Of a DNA stretch of 41,555 nt, positions 26,624 through 36,859 are shown piece after piece. The first letter of the stretch is position 1; the number at the start of each line of letters is the position of its first letter. The notes below the pieces were generated by a model. The model was not told the origin of the DNA and made no database searches. It saw nothing but the letters and a program-made list of their open reading frames with translations. The stretch lies in NCBI GenBank assembly GCA_017994115.1, contig JAGOLK010000010.1:1-41555 (forward strand), given 5' to 3'. The position numbers and the translations under genes are program-made. This DNA comes from Clostridia bacterium. GTDB taxonomy: Bacteria; Bacillota; Clostridia; Lutisporales; Lutisporaceae.

Positions 26624-27780
26624 TGAAAGTATTATCAGTTCTGGGGTCTACAGGCTCAATAGGCACACAGACCTTGGATATTATAAGAGAAAATAAGGAA
26701 GAATTCAAAATAGATGCACTGGCAGCCAATTCGAATATTGACTTGCTGGAAGCCCAGGTAAGGGAATTCAGGCCAAAGATTGCTGCCATAGGAGACATGT
26801 CAAAATACAAAGAATTTAAAAGCCGTGTGGGAGGAATGACTTGTGTTGCCGCAGGCCTTGAAGGAGTGGTGGAAGCAGCAACTTTGGAAAGCTGCGATAC
26901 CGTAGTTTCGGCGATTGTTGGTATAGCAGGGCTCATTCCTACATATAATGCCATAAAAACAGGTAAGAATATAGCACTTGCAAATAAGGAAACCCTTGTT
27001 ACCGCAGGCAGGATTATAACCCGGGAAGTTAAAAAGAATAATGTGAACATGCTTCCGGTTGACAGTGAGCATTCTGCAATATTTCAATGCCTTGCCGGCA
27101 GCAGGCATAATGAAATATCAAAAATAATACTTACAGCTTCAGGGGGGCCTTTCAGGAACAAGACCCTGAAGGAATTGGAGAGCGTTACGGTGCAGGATGC
27201 ATTGAAGCATCCCAATTGGTCCATGGGCAGGAAAATAACAATAGATTCAGCAACTCTCATGAACAAGGGGCTTGAAGTCATAGAAGCCAGATGGCTGTTT
27301 GGTATAATGCCCGAATCAATAGAAGTATGCGTGCATCCCCAAAGCATTATCCATTCGGCGGTAGAATTTGTGGACGGCGCAGTTATTGCACAACTGGGAC
27401 TGCCCGATATGAAAGTTCCCATTCAATACGCCCTGACATATCCGGAAAGGCTGCCGATGAAGAGTGCAAAACTCAGCCTGACCTCAGTTGGAGAGTTGAC
27501 CTTTTACAAGCCGGATACGGAGAAATTCAAATGCCTGAGGCTGGCATTCAGGGCTCTGGATATGGGAGACAGCGCCTGTGTGGTATTAAACGGCGCCAAT
27601 GAAGAAGCGGTAAAATTATTCCTCTCGGGCAAAATCAGCTTCCTTGATATAGGAAACCTTATAGAAAAGACTCTTGATAAACATAAAATAATTGAGAATA
27701 TGGATATAGAAGAAGTCTCAGAGCTTGACCGCTGGTCAAGAGAGACACTGGCCTATTTGTATGAAACGGGGTGTAAGTAA
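26623..27780 (+). CDS. dxr: 1-deoxy-D-xylulose 5-phosphate reductoisomerase
   Basis: This 385-residue enzyme converts DXP to MEP in the non-mevalonate isoprenoid pathway. The NADPH-binding motif LGSTGSIGTQTLDI is at the N-terminus. NKETLVTAG, PVDSEHSAIFQCL and TASGGPFRNK mark the active-site and metal-binding regions. NWSMGRKITIDSATLMNKG is also present. Length is standard. The GTG start at 26623 overlaps the cdsA stop (TAGTG). Confidence 0.97.
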   Translation: MKVLSVLGSTGSIGTQTLDIIRENKEEFKIDALAANSNIDLLEAQVREFRPKIAAIGDMSKYKEFKSRVGGMTCVAAGLEGVVEAATLESCDTVVSAIVGIAGLIPTYNAIKTGKNIALANKETLVTAGRIITREVKKNNVNMLPVDSEHSAIFQCLAGSRHNEISKIILTASGGPFRNKTLKELESVTVQDALKHPNWSMGRKITIDSATLMNKGLEVIEARWLFGIMPESIEVCVHPQSIIHSAVEFVDGAVIAQLGLPDMKVPIQYALTYPERLPMKSAKLSLTSVGELTFYKPDTEKFKCLRLAFRALDMGDSACVVLNGANEEAVKLFLSGKISFLDIGNLIEKTLDKHKIIENMDIEEVSELDRWSRETLAYLYETGCK

Positions 27781-28787
27781 TGACGTTAATTGCTGCGATA
27801 CTTGTATTTAATTTAATAGTATTTGTACATGAGGCGGGGCATTTCGCCGCCGCACGTCTCGGCGGCATAAAGGTTGTAGAATTCGCACTGGGTATGGGGC
27901 CGAAAATTATCGGCAAAAAATTCGGAGAAACAGTGTATTCACTAAGGGCATTTCCTATAGGGGGATTTTGCCTGATGCTGGGAGAGGATGAAGAAAATAA
28001 TGAACCGGGGGCCTTTAATAACAGCCCTATAATTTCAAAAATATCTTCTATTATATCCGGTCCGGTTTTCAATATCATTTTGACAATACTCATATATTCA
28101 CTGGTAATTGCCCCGGTGGCTGCTCCGATAGTCGGGCAGGTGACAAAAGGAATGCCTGCTGAAACGTCAGGTATTAAGGCCGGAGAAATGATAGTCGGTA
28201 TAAATGACGTAAAGATAAATGAATGGAAAGAAATGAAACCTGAAATAGCAAAGCATGAAGGCGAACAGATAACCGTAACGGTTGAGAAAAACGGAGTTCA
28301 AAGGGAAGTAATGCTTACTCCGGTTAAGAACCCCGGCACGGATGATATTGTAATAGGCATCACTCAGAAGGTTGGTATTTCGGGATTTTCCGTTAAAGAA
28401 GGAATAAATACGACTTTTGCCGTATCAAAAATGATGCTGAGTTTTCTGGGACAGCTGGTTGTAGGCAAAGCTGATGCAAATGAAGTGAGCGGGCCCATTT
28501 CAATACTTGTATACATAAATGAAGCTGCCAAGGCAGGTTTCATAAAAGTGCTTTACCTTACAGCCTTAATAAGCCTGAACCTTGGCATACTTAACCTGCT
28601 TCCTTTGCCGGCTCTTGACGGAGGAAGGCTGTTATTCCTGTTTATTGAGTTGATTAGAAGAAAGCCTCTTCCTGCCGAAAAGGAAGGCATGGTGCATTTT
28701 GTAGGCCTTGTGGCACTGATGGCTCTTTCATTATTCCTTATGTACAAGGATATTATTAGATTCAATTTAATAGATATTTTCAGGTAG
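27780..28787 (+). CDS. rseP: RIP metalloprotease RseP/RasP
   Basis: This 335-residue site-2 protease has the zinc motif HEAGH at residues 17-21 in the first membrane helix. A PDZ domain spans about 110-190 ([21 protein letters not shown]-type). The second catalytic motif [11 protein letters not shown] appears near residues 272-282. It cleaves anti-sigma factors and signal peptides within the membrane. ATG 27780 overlaps the dxr TAA. It is shorter than E. coli RseP because it has one PDZ domain, as in other Firmicutes. Confidence 0.95.
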   Translation: MTLIAAILVFNLIVFVHEAGHFAAARLGGIKVVEFALGMGPKIIGKKFGETVYSLRAFPIGGFCLMLGEDEENNEPGAFNNSPIISKISSIISGPVFNIILTILIYSLVIAPVAAPIVGQVTKGMPAETSGIKAGEMIVGINDVKINEWKEMKPEIAKHEGEQITVTVEKNGVQREVMLTPVKNPGTDDIVIGITQKVGISGFSVKEGINTTFAVSKMMLSFLGQLVVGKADANEVSGPISILVYINEAAKAGFIKVLYLTALISLNLGILNLLPLPALDGGRLLFLFIELIRRKPLPAEKEGMVHFVGLVALMALSLFLMYKDIIRFNLIDIFR

Positions 28788-28795
28788 GGCGGATT

Positions 28796-29857
28796 ATGGG
28801 CACATATACAAGGAAAATAAGAATAGGTGACAGATATATAGGAGGCGGAGAGCCAATCCTTATACAGTCTATGACAAATACCAGGACTCAGGATAAGACG
28901 GCCACCATAGAGCAGATAAAAAGACTGGAAGACGCAGGCTGTGATATTGTAAGAATCGCAGTTCCCGATATGGAAGCTGCAGAAGCAGTAAAAGATATTA
29001 AAAGCAAGATATCTATACCCTTGGTTGCCGATATTCATTTTGACTACAGGCTGGCTATACAATCAATTATCAACGGCGCCGATAAAATAAGGATAAATCC
29101 GGGGAATATTGGGGACAATGAAAGAGTAAAAAAAGTTATTGATGCAGCAAAAGAAAGGGATATCCCCATCAGAATCGGCATTAATTCAGGTTCCCTGGAA
29201 AAAGAGATTCTTGAAAAGTATGGAAGTCCTACAGCCGGTGCGCTGGTGGAAAGCGCCTTAAAAAATGTAATGCTTGTTGAGGCTATGGACTTTAACGATA
29301 TAGTAATTTCCATAAAATCTTCAGATGTGCTGCTGACAATAGACAGCTATATAAAAGCCTCCAAGGCCACCAACTATCCTCTTCACCTGGGTATAACCGA
29401 GGCGGGAACATTGCTTGCCGGTTCCGTAAAATCATCGGTTGGACTGGGTATACTGCTGTACAACGGTATAGGGGATACCATAAGGGTTTCCCTGACAGGA
29501 GATCCCACAGAGGAAATATATGCGGCAAAAGAGATACTCAAGAGCCTGAAGCTGATTAAAGAGGGCATAGAGATAATATCCTGCCCCACTTGCGGAAGAA
29601 CCTGTGTTGATCTTATCAGAATCGCGGAAGAGGTTGAAAAAAGAATAAAAGAAATAGAAGTTAAGAAGCCTATGAAGGTTGCCATTATGGGCTGTGCTGT
29701 AAACGGCCCGGGAGAGGCAAAAGAAGCTGATTTGGGTATTGCCGGGGGGCAAGGGGAGTTCCTGTTATTCCTGAAAGGCAAAACAGTCAGAAAGATACCT
29801 CAGGAAAATGTCATAGAAGAATTGCTCAAGGAGATAAAAGCTTTACAATCCGTATAG
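28796..29857 (+). CDS. ispG: 4-hydroxy-3-methylbut-2-enyl diphosphate synthase, flavodoxin-dependent type
   Basis: This 353-residue [4Fe-4S] enzyme catalyses the penultimate MEP-pathway step. The TIM-barrel part has [24 protein letters not shown] and [10 protein letters not shown]. The cluster-binding residues are in CPTCGRTC (C263, C266) and [11 protein letters not shown] (C300, E307), the expected three-Cys-plus-Glu set. It is 9 bases after rseP, in the same run as dxr. The weak site GGCGGATT precedes ATG 28796. Confidence 0.97.
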   Translation: MGTYTRKIRIGDRYIGGGEPILIQSMTNTRTQDKTATIEQIKRLEDAGCDIVRIAVPDMEAAEAVKDIKSKISIPLVADIHFDYRLAIQSIINGADKIRINPGNIGDNERVKKVIDAAKERDIPIRIGINSGSLEKEILEKYGSPTAGALVESALKNVMLVEAMDFNDIVISIKSSDVLLTIDSYIKASKATNYPLHLGITEAGTLLAGSVKSSVGLGILLYNGIGDTIRVSLTGDPTEEIYAAKEILKSLKLIKEGIEIISCPTCGRTCVDLIRIAEEVEKRIKEIEVKKPMKVAIMGCAVNGPGEAKEADLGIAGGQGEFLLFLKGKTVRKIPQENVIEELLKEIKALQSV

Positions 29858-29907
29858 TTTTGCATGCTATGACAGAATAATGCGTAGTACCAAAAGGAGG
29901 AAACGCA

Positions 29908-30561
29908 ATGAATGTAACAGCGGTAATTCCTGCTTATAACGAAGAACAGACGATTGCAGACGTAGTAAAGTGTGTAAAAAGCATTGACAAAATTCAGAAG
30001 GTAATAGTAGTCAGCGACGGCTCCACCGACAGTACTGCAGAAATTGCAAGAGAATGCGGTGCGGATGTAATTGAGCTTGATGAGAATGTAGGCAAAGGCG
30101 GTGCAATCAGAGCAGGTATTAACGAATGCGGAACAGAAATAATATTGTTTCTGGATGCCGACCTTATAGGTCTTACGGAAAAGCATGTTTTGGATCTCAT
30201 AGAACCGGTAATTGACAACGAGGCAGATATGACAATAGGAATATTTAAGAACGGAAGAATGGTGACGGATCTGGCTCAAAAGGTAACGCCATACCTTTCG
30301 GGACAGAGGGCAATCAAGAAATCAATCGTTGATAAAATACCGAATATAGATATTACCAGATATGGTGTTGAGGTTGCTTTAACAAAATATGTCGATAAAT
30401 TCAATGTCAGGGTTCAGGAGGTAGACCTTCCTGACATGACTCATGTTACAAAGGAAGAAAAGCTTGGAATTATAAGGGGTGTGCATGCGCGCCTTAAAAT
30501 GTACTGGGATATTGTAAAGATACTAAGCAGCTATAATATAAAATCAGGCAGCAGTAAATAG
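29908..30561 (+). CDS. Family 2 glycosyltransferase
   Basis: This 217-residue GT-A fold enzyme has the GT2 N-terminus TAVIPAYNEEQTIADVVK, then VSDGSTDSTAEIA, VGKGGAIRAGI and the metal-binding motif FLDADLIGL (DxD). It resembles dolichol-phosphate mannosyl/glucosyl transferase-like or glucosyl-3-phosphoglycerate-type catalytic domains, but lacks membrane helices. Substrates cannot be read from the sequence. ATG 29908 follows AAAAGGAGGAAACGCA. It sits where B. subtilis has proS, between isoprenoid genes and polC, suggesting use of a polyprenyl carrier; that is inference. Confidence 0.88.
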   Translation: MNVTAVIPAYNEEQTIADVVKCVKSIDKIQKVIVVSDGSTDSTAEIARECGADVIELDENVGKGGAIRAGINECGTEIILFLDADLIGLTEKHVLDLIEPVIDNEADMTIGIFKNGRMVTDLAQKVTPYLSGQRAIKKSIVDKIPNIDITRYGVEVALTKYVDKFNVRVQEVDLPDMTHVTKEEKLGIIRGVHARLKMYWDIVKILSSYNIKSGSSK

Positions 30562-30583
30562 ACGGCAGCCTTCGGAGGTCAAT

Positions 30584-33500
30584 ATGCAAAATGATATGAA
30601 ACTGGACTCGAATCTTTTTCTTCAATATAAGGACAAGTTCGAACTGAAAAAAATAAGGGTTCTGAAAAAAACAAGGGAATGGGAACTGATAATAAGCTTA
30701 AAGGGCTTTATTCCTATTCCCGAGCTTGGAGAAATTGAATCAGCCATAGCAGAATACTTTAAACTGAATAAGGTACGAATAATCATTTATGAGTCATCTG
30801 TCAGCTTAAGCGCAGATGAGCTTGTTAAATCATACTGGGAGGACTTAATAAAAGCAGTTATTGCAAGCAACCCGTCTTTTACGGGTTTTATTATGGATTC
30901 AAATGTACAGCTTGAAAATAACGTCATCAGAATCACGGTAAAATCGGAGGAAGCTGCAAAATACCTCACCGCAAAAAAATGCAATGATATTATTGAACGG
31001 TATATTAATGACTATTTCAATATCAGCCTGCATGTATCAATATGTGCCGATAATGAAGAAAAGTACTGCGAGGATGAATATCTGAAGTGTTATTTTGAAG
31101 AGGAGAACAAAATAATATCCGAAGCCTTGAAGCCCATAAAAAGCGACAACAGCGGCAAAGCAAAGGAGAACAAGGATGAACTGATAATGGGCAAGCCTTT
31201 CAAAGACACTCCGGTCAGCATCGCTTCAATAACCGAGGATTCCGGAAGAGTTACAATCCAGGGCTGCATATTCAACACGGAAATAAAAACACTCAATAAC
31301 GGCAGAACAATTATAACCTTCAATATAACGGACAATACAAATTCAATAACGGCCAAAATTTTTTCAAAGGAAGAAAATGATTTCGCCAAATTGACTTCAA
31401 ACATCATCGACGGCAGGTATATTGCCTTAAAAGGGGATATCCAGTATGACAAGTTCATTAAAGAATTGGTAGTATTCCCAATCAGCATTGCGGCAGCGGA
31501 AAAATCAATACGCACGGATAATGCGGAAGTAAAAAGAGTTGAGCTTCATGCCCATACGGGAATGAGCGCCATGGACGGCATCTGTTCCGCATCGGATCTC
31601 ATTAAAAAGGCAAAATCCTGGGGGCATAAGGCAATTGCAATTACAGACCACGGAGTGGTTCAGGCATATCCGGAGGCCTATGAAGCGTCCAAAATCCATG
31701 GAGTCAAGGCAATATACGGAGTTGAAGGCTACTTTGTAAATGATGGAGTACCGATAGTTTACAATGCAGTAAACAGAAGCTTCGAAGAAGAATTTACAGT
31801 ATTTGATATTGAGACTACCGGCCTTTATCCAATAAAAGACAAAATAACAGAGATTGGCGCGGTTAAAATAAAACAGGGCAGGATAACGGACAGGTTCTCA
31901 GAACTTATCAATCCCGAAATTCCGATTCCCGATAATATTACAAAACTAACCGGAATAACTGACTCCATGGTTAAAGACAAACCCACAATCAGGGAAATAT
32001 TGCCGAAATTCCTTGAGTTTGCGGGCGATTCACCGTTAGTTGCCCATAATGCAAACTTTGACAGCGGCTTTATCAGGGCAAAGGCGGCGGAATTGGGCTT
32101 AATCTTTAATAATACAATAATCGATACCCTCCAGATGTCAAGGGTGCTGCTTGGCGGATTAAAGAGGCATAAGCTGGATATTGTATGCGAATACCTGGGC
32201 ATTGAACTGGAAAACCATCACAGAGCTGCCGATGACGCAAGAGCAACCGCAGAGATAATGCTCAAGTTTATTGAAATGATGAAGAACAAAGGAATAAATG
32301 ACGCAGCTGATATAAACAAGCTCTCTCTGTCAGGAAGAAGCCATAAGGCAGGTGAATCCTATCATATAATTCTCCTGGTAAAGAATATGACAGGCCTGAG
32401 GAACCTGTACAAACTGATATCGATGTCCCACCTGGACTTCTTTTATAAAAAGCCGCGGCTGCCCAAAAGCCTGCTTATGCAGTACCGGGAAGGCTTGTTA
32501 ATCGGTTCCGCCTGTGAATCGGGTGAAGTGTTCAGGAATATACTGAACAACCTGGATGAAAATACAATAGAAGAAAACGCCAGATTCTATGACTATCTGG
32601 AAATACAACCCAACGGCAACAACGAATTTCTCGTAAGAAGCGGAATTGTTGCAAATAAAGGAGAGCTTGAAGCTATAAACAGACGGATTGTTGAACTGGG
32701 CAAGAGGCTGAACAAAATGGTAGTTGCTACAGGGGATGTTCATTTTCTTGAACCGGAGGATGAGATATACCGGCGCATAATCATGGCAGGCCAGGGCTAC
32801 TCTGATGCTGATGAGCAGGCACCGTTGCATTTTAAAACAACCGATGAAATGATGGAGGAGTTTGAATATCTCGGCAGGGAAACCGCCTATTCGGTAGTGG
32901 TGAGGAACCCCAACAGAATACTGGAACAGATTGAGGAGATAATTCCTATACCGGAGAATACATATCCGCCAAAAATCGAGGGAGCAGAAGAGCAGATTAG
33001 GGAAATGACCATGAAAAAAGCCCATGAGCTTTATGGCGAAATACTTCCCGAGGTTGTTGAAAAGCGGCTTGATAAGGAACTTAACTCAATAATAAACAAC
33101 GGTTACGCCGTTATGTACCTTATAGCGCAAAAGCTTGTTGCAAAGTCAATGGCGGACGGTTACCTGGTAGGCTCAAGAGGCTCCGTAGGCTCTTCCTTTG
33201 TTGCTACAATGTGTGATATTACCGAGGTAAACCCGCTGCCCCCCCATTATTTGTGCCCGAAATGCAAGTACTCTCTTTTTTTCCTTGACGGATCAATAGA
33301 ATCAGGGGCTGACCTTAATGACGATAATTGCCCCCAATGCGGAACAGTACTCAGAAAAGAGGGCCATGACATACCTTTTGAGATGTTCCTGGGTTTTGAG
33401 GGAGACAAGGAACCTGATATTGACCTGAACTTTGCCGGAGAATACCAGCCTGAAGCTCATAAATACACTGAAGGATTATTCGGGAAGGGGAATGTTTTCA

Positions 33501-34858
33501 GGGCGGGCACCATCGGAACAATAGCGGAAAAAACGGCTTACGGCTTCATAAAAAAGTACTATGAAGAAAAAGGAATAAAAATAAACAATGCTGAAGCCAA
33601 CAGACTCATAAAGGGCTGTACCGGGATAAAGAGGACAACGGGGCAGCACCCGGGAGGAGTCATGATAGTACCGGATTACACCGATATATATAACTTTACT
33701 CCCATTCAGAGGCCGGCTGATGACCCAAGCTCCAATATAATAACCACACACTTTGACTATCATTCCATAAGCGGGAGGCTGCTTAAGCTGGATATCCTGG
33801 GCCATGATGTTCCGTCAATCATAAGAATGCTTGAGGACATAACAGGCTTCGGAGTTAATAATATACCCTTTGATGATTCCAGGACAATGAGCCTGTTTAC
33901 ATCTGCGGAGGCACTGGGAATAAGCCTTGAAGATATTGAATGCAAGGTCGGAAGCCTTGGAATACCGGAATTCGGAACAAAATTCGTTCGGCAGATGCTT
34001 ATGGACACACAACCCGGCACCTTTGCGGAGCTGGTGAGGATTTCAGGGCTTTCCCACGGCACCGATGTTTGGCTCAACAATGCACAGGAACTGATAAAAA
34101 GCGGTACCGCAACCCTTAAGGAAGTTATTGCCACAAGAGATGATATAATGCTGTACCTGATATACAAGGGAGTAAACCCAAGAACCTCCTTCAAGATTGC
34201 GGAAAATGTAAGGAAAGGCAAAGGTTTGACTCCCGAATACGAAGAGGCTATGAGGGAACAGAATATTCCCGAATGGTACATAGAATCCTGCAAGAAAGTC
34301 AAGTACCTGTTTCCGAAAGCTCATGCCACGGCATATGTCATGATGTCCTTCAGGGTGGCATATTACAAGGTGTACTATCCCGAGGCTTTCTATGCCACTT
34401 ATTATACAGTAAAACTGGAGGATTTCGATGCTGATTTGTTCATAAAGGGCAAGGAATCCATAAGGGCAAAATGGATAGAAATCGATAAATTGGGGAACAA
34501 TGCAACTGCAAAGGAAAAAAACCTTATGACCCTTATAGAGGTTGTTTATGAAATGTATCTCAGAGGTATAAAGCTTTTGCCAGTGGATATTTATAAATCC
34601 GATGTAAAAAAATTTATGGTTACAAAGGAAGGGATTCTGCCCCCATTGGCTTCCCTTCAGGGAGTAGGCGCAAGCGCCGCGCAGAATATAGCGTGCGCAA
34701 GGCAGGAATCATGCTTCATATCCATGGATGATCTTCGGGAAAGGGCAAGGTTATCCAAGACAGTAATAGAAATACTCAAGAATCACGGATGCCTTGAAGG
34801 TCTTCCTGAAAGCAACCAGCTAAGCCTGTTCTCAGCAGGCGGAAACCTTGGAGTATAA
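30584..34858 (+). CDS. polC: DNA polymerase III PolC-type alpha subunit
   Basis: This 1424-residue replicative polymerase is the Gram-positive type. In order it has an N-terminal domain (about 1-215), an OB fold (about 225-310), a PHP domain with HAH at 322-324, and an inserted DnaQ-like proofreading exonuclease (about 405-570). The exonuclease starts FDIETTG (D408, E410) and ends HHRAADDARAT. The PHP second part, a palm with catalytic DID at 945-947, a zinc-binding CPKC/CPQC segment from C891 and a C-terminal region follow. All catalytic residues are present. ATG 30584 follows TTCGGAGGTCAAT. Confidence 0.97.
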   Translation: MQNDMKLDSNLFLQYKDKFELKKIRVLKKTREWELIISLKGFIPIPELGEIESAIAEYFKLNKVRIIIYESSVSLSADELVKSYWEDLIKAVIASNPSFTGFIMDSNVQLENNVIRITVKSEEAAKYLTAKKCNDIIERYINDYFNISLHVSICADNEEKYCEDEYLKCYFEEENKIISEALKPIKSDNSGKAKENKDELIMGKPFKDTPVSIASITEDSGRVTIQGCIFNTEIKTLNNGRTIITFNITDNTNSITAKIFSKEENDFAKLTSNIIDGRYIALKGDIQYDKFIKELVVFPISIAAAEKSIRTDNAEVKRVELHAHTGMSAMDGICSASDLIKKAKSWGHKAIAITDHGVVQAYPEAYEASKIHGVKAIYGVEGYFVNDGVPIVYNAVNRSFEEEFTVFDIETTGLYPIKDKITEIGAVKIKQGRITDRFSELINPEIPIPDNITKLTGITDSMVKDKPTIREILPKFLEFAGDSPLVAHNANFDSGFIRAKAAELGLIFNNTIIDTLQMSRVLLGGLKRHKLDIVCEYLGIELENHHRAADDARATAEIMLKFIEMMKNKGINDAADINKLSLSGRSHKAGESYHIILLVKNMTGLRNLYKLISMSHLDFFYKKPRLPKSLLMQYREGLLIGSACESGEVFRNILNNLDENTIEENARFYDYLEIQPNGNNEFLVRSGIVANKGELEAINRRIVELGKRLNKMVVATGDVHFLEPEDEIYRRIIMAGQGYSDADEQAPLHFKTTDEMMEEFEYLGRETAYSVVVRNPNRILEQIEEIIPIPENTYPPKIEGAEEQIREMTMKKAHELYGEILPEVVEKRLDKELNSIINNGYAVMYLIAQKLVAKSMADGYLVGSRGSVGSSFVATMCDITEVNPLPPHYLCPKCKYSLFFLDGSIESGADLNDDNCPQCGTVLRKEGHDIPFEMFLGFEGDKEPDIDLNFAGEYQPEAHKYTEGLFGKGNVFRAGTIGTIAEKTAYGFIKKYYEEKGIKINNAEANRLIKGCTGIKRTTGQHPGGVMIVPDYTDIYNFTPIQRPADDPSSNIITTHFDYHSISGRLLKLDILGHDVPSIIRMLEDITGFGVNNIPFDDSRTMSLFTSAEALGISLEDIECKVGSLGIPEFGTKFVRQMLMDTQPGTFAELVRISGLSHGTDVWLNNAQELIKSGTATLKEVIATRDDIMLYLIYKGVNPRTSFKIAENVRKGKGLTPEYEEAMREQNIPEWYIESCKKVKYLFPKAHATAYVMMSFRVAYYKVYYPEAFYATYYTVKLEDFDADLFIKGKESIRAKWIEIDKLGNNATAKEKNLMTLIEVVYEMYLRGIKLLPVDIYKSDVKKFMVTKEGILPPLASLQGVGASAAQNIACARQESCFISMDDLRERARLSKTVIEILKNHGCLEGLPESNQLSLFSAGGNLGV

Positions 34859-34870
34859 ATAACATAAAAC

Positions 34871-34899
34871 TTGCATGTAATATAAAAGAGTGCTATAAT
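34871..34899 (+). promoter_or_regulatory. SigA promoter for the rimP-nusA-infB operon
   Basis: TTGCAT (34871-34876) and a perfect TATAAT (34894-34899) are 17 bases apart, and TGC before the -10 gives an extended -10. This is the strongest promoter match in the window. The predicted start is near 34906, giving a leader of about 140 bases before rimP. Confidence 0.8.
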
Positions 34900-34911
34900 T
34901 TTGTAATGGAT

Positions 34912-34930
34912 AGGGAAACAATGTTTTCCT
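34912..34930 (+). promoter_or_regulatory. 5' hairpin in the rimP leader
   Basis: AGGGAAAC (34912-34919) pairs with GTTTTCCT (34923-34930), 8 bp with one G-U, around an AAT loop. It lies within about 10 bases of the predicted transcript 5' end. It could stabilise the mRNA or take part in folding of the leader upstream of the terminator-like stem. Confidence 0.5.
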
Positions 34931-34970
34931 GCGAGTATGCAGCAAAGTATTTATTAATGACTTTATTACC

Positions 34971-34999
34971 AGAGTGGGCAAATCCCACTCTTTCGTATT
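34971..34999 (+). terminator. Leader terminator upstream of rimP, likely NusA-dependent attenuator
   Basis: AGAGTGGG (34971-34978) pairs perfectly with CCCACTCT (34984-34991) around CAAAT. The following tract TTTCGTATT is T-rich but interrupted by C, G and A. A strong stem with an imperfect U-tract is the hallmark of NusA-stimulated terminators. In B. subtilis the homologous operon is known to be autoregulated by NusA-dependent termination in its leader. Applying that mechanism here is inference. Confidence 0.75.
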
Positions 35000-35048
35000 A
35001 ATATAAGAAAAATTACTCAGAATATCACATAAAAGGAGAGTGGACGCC

Positions 35049-35510
35049 TTGGCAAAACGAAAAGTTGAAGATATTGTCTACGAGCTGGCAAAGCCTATAA
35101 TTGACAGAAACAACTTCGAGCTTGTAGAAATAGAGTACAAAAAAGAAGGGCCGGACTGGTATCTCAGAGTTTACATGGACAAAGAAGGAGGAATAACGAT
35201 AGATGACTGCCAGTCTGTCAGTGAAGAACTCAGCGATTTGCTTGATATAGCCGATCCGATAGAACAGTCATATATATTTGAAGTCTCTTCTCCCGGCCTG
35301 GATAGGCCTCTGAAGACGGACAGAGACTATAGGAAGAATATCGGAAAGCCGATTGAGATTAAACTGTTTTCCCCCTTGGAGGGCAAGAAGATTATTGAAG
35401 GTATCCTTAAAGGGCATACTGAAAGTTCAGTAGAAATTGAAGTTGAAGGTAAGGCTTTAAATGTAGAAAAGGCCTCAATTGCCTTAATACGGCCTTTAAT
35501 AAAGTTTTAA
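35049..35510 (+). CDS. rimP: Ribosome maturation factor RimP
   Basis: This 153-residue 30S assembly factor has the N-terminal alpha/beta domain with FELVEIEYKKEG and RVYMDKEGGITIDDCQSVS. It then has EVSSPGLDRPLKTDRDY, the family signature, and a C-terminal SH3-like domain. AAGGAG at 35033-35038 favours TTG 35049 (10 bases) over GTG 35040, which sits 1 base from the site. The resulting start MAKRKVEDIV matches the family. First gene of the operon. Confidence 0.95.
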   Translation: MAKRKVEDIVYELAKPIIDRNNFELVEIEYKKEGPDWYLRVYMDKEGGITIDDCQSVSEELSDLLDIADPIEQSYIFEVSSPGLDRPLKTDRDYRKNIGKPIEIKLFSPLEGKKIIEGILKGHTESSVEIEVEGKALNVEKASIALIRPLIKF

Positions 35511-35534
35511 TATATTTATAGGAGGGAGCATTAA

Positions 35535-36575
35535 ATGAATGGAGAGTTTCTCCAGGCACTGGAACAAATAGCAAAGGAAAAGGGTATTTCAAAGGAACTG
35601 CTCATAGATGCAATTGATGTTGCGCTGGTTTCGGCCTTCAAGAAAAACTTTGGAACCTCACAGAATGTCAAGGTTCAAATAAACAGGGAAACCGGAGAGG
35701 TTGACGTTTACGCACTTAAGACAGTAGTTGAAGAGGTCGATAATGAATTTATGCAAATAAGCCTTCAGGATGCAAAAGCAATAGATAAGAATTATGAAGC
35801 AGGAAATGTAGTTGAAACGAAGGTCACACCGAAGAATTTCGGAAGAATTGCGGCTCAGACAGCCAAGCAGGTGGTGGTGCAGAGGATTCGGGAGGCGGAA
35901 AGAGGCATCATATTTGATGAATATATAAGCAGGGAAAATGAAATAGTAACAGGACTTGTACAGAGGAAGGAAAAGAACAGTGTTTTCATTGACCTGGGCA
36001 AAACCGAAGCCATATTGGGGCCCGGGGAACAAACCCCGAATGAAGTGTATAATATAGGTGACAGGATAAAAACCTATATCGTGGAAGTAAAAAAGACCAC
36101 AAAAGGCCCGCAGATAATACTTTCAAGAACGCATCCCGGTTTGGTGAAGAGACTTTTTGAGCTGGAGGTTCCGGAAATACAAAGCGGAATTGTAGAAATA
36201 AAAAGCATAGCAAGAGAAGCAGGATCCAGAACAAAAATTGCCGTATATTCCCACGATGAGAATATTGACCCGGTCGGAGCCTGTGTAGGGCAAAGGGGCC
36301 AGAGAGTTCAAGTAATAGTTGACGAGCTTAAGGGAGAGAAAATAGACATCATTCAGTGGAGCAATGATCCTGAGATATTTGTAGGCAGCGCATTAAGCCC
36401 TGCAAAAGTAATAGAAGTATTTGCAGACAAGGAGACAAATGCCGCAAGAGTTGTCGTAGGAGATACACATCTCTCTCTCGCCATCGGCAAGGAAGGACAG
36501 AATGCAAGGCTGGCTGCCAAGCTTACAGGCTGGAAAATTGACATAAAGAGTCAATCACAGGCCTATGGTATTTAA
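35535..36575 (+). CDS. nusA: Transcription termination/antitermination protein NusA
   Basis: This 346-residue protein has an N-terminal RNA polymerase-binding domain (about 1-125), an S1 domain (about 133-200, [19 protein letters not shown]) and two KH domains. The KH domains include [17 protein letters not shown] and [19 protein letters not shown]. It lacks the acidic repeats of E. coli NusA, as is normal in Firmicutes. It would promote pausing and termination, including at its own leader. ATG 35535 follows TATAGGAGGGAGCATTAA. Confidence 0.97.
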   Translation: MNGEFLQALEQIAKEKGISKELLIDAIDVALVSAFKKNFGTSQNVKVQINRETGEVDVYALKTVVEEVDNEFMQISLQDAKAIDKNYEAGNVVETKVTPKNFGRIAAQTAKQVVVQRIREAERGIIFDEYISRENEIVTGLVQRKEKNSVFIDLGKTEAILGPGEQTPNEVYNIGDRIKTYIVEVKKTTKGPQIILSRTHPGLVKRLFELEVPEIQSGIVEIKSIAREAGSRTKIAVYSHDENIDPVGACVGQRGQRVQVIVDELKGEKIDIIQWSNDPEIFVGSALSPAKVIEVFADKETNAARVVVGDTHLSLAIGKEGQNARLAAKLTGWKIDIKSQSQAYGI

Positions 36576-36589
36576 AGGAGGCAGATTCT

Positions 36590-36859
36590 ATGCAAAGAAA
36601 AAGAAAAGTACCTCTGAGAAAATGTCTCGGCTGTAACGAAATGAAACCTAAAAGGGAACTAATCAGGATAGTAAGAAGCCCCGAAGGAAAGGTGGATATA
36701 GATAAGGTTGGAAAAGCACCGGGAAGAGGCTGCTATATATGTCCCGACCTGACGTGCCTGGAAGCTGCCATTAAGGCAAAAAGGGTGGAAAATGCACTGG
36801 AAGCACCGGTAGATGAAGATGTATTCAATAGATTAAGGACGCAGCTTTCCCATGAATAA
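36590..36859 (+). CDS. ylxR: YlxR family RNA-binding protein (RnpM)
   Basis: This 89-residue DUF448 protein contains RKVPLRKCLGCNEMKPKREL and GRGCYICPD, the conserved YlxR core with an exposed basic face. Four cysteines (CLGC and CYIC) are notable. In B. subtilis the family is reported to bind the RNase P RNA, hence RnpM. ATG 36590 follows TAAAGGAGGCAGATTCT. It overlaps ylxQ by 8 bases. Confidence 0.93.
   Translation: MQRKRKVPLRKCLGCNEMKPKRELIRIVRSPEGKVDIDKVGKAPGRGCYICPDLTCLEAAIKAKRVENALEAPVDEDVFNRLRTQLSHE

Noticed and set aside
29842-29888. TTTACA and TTGCAT boxes before the glycosyltransferase gene
   Set aside because: No acceptable -10 occurs at 16-18 base spacing, so a promoter cannot be supported.
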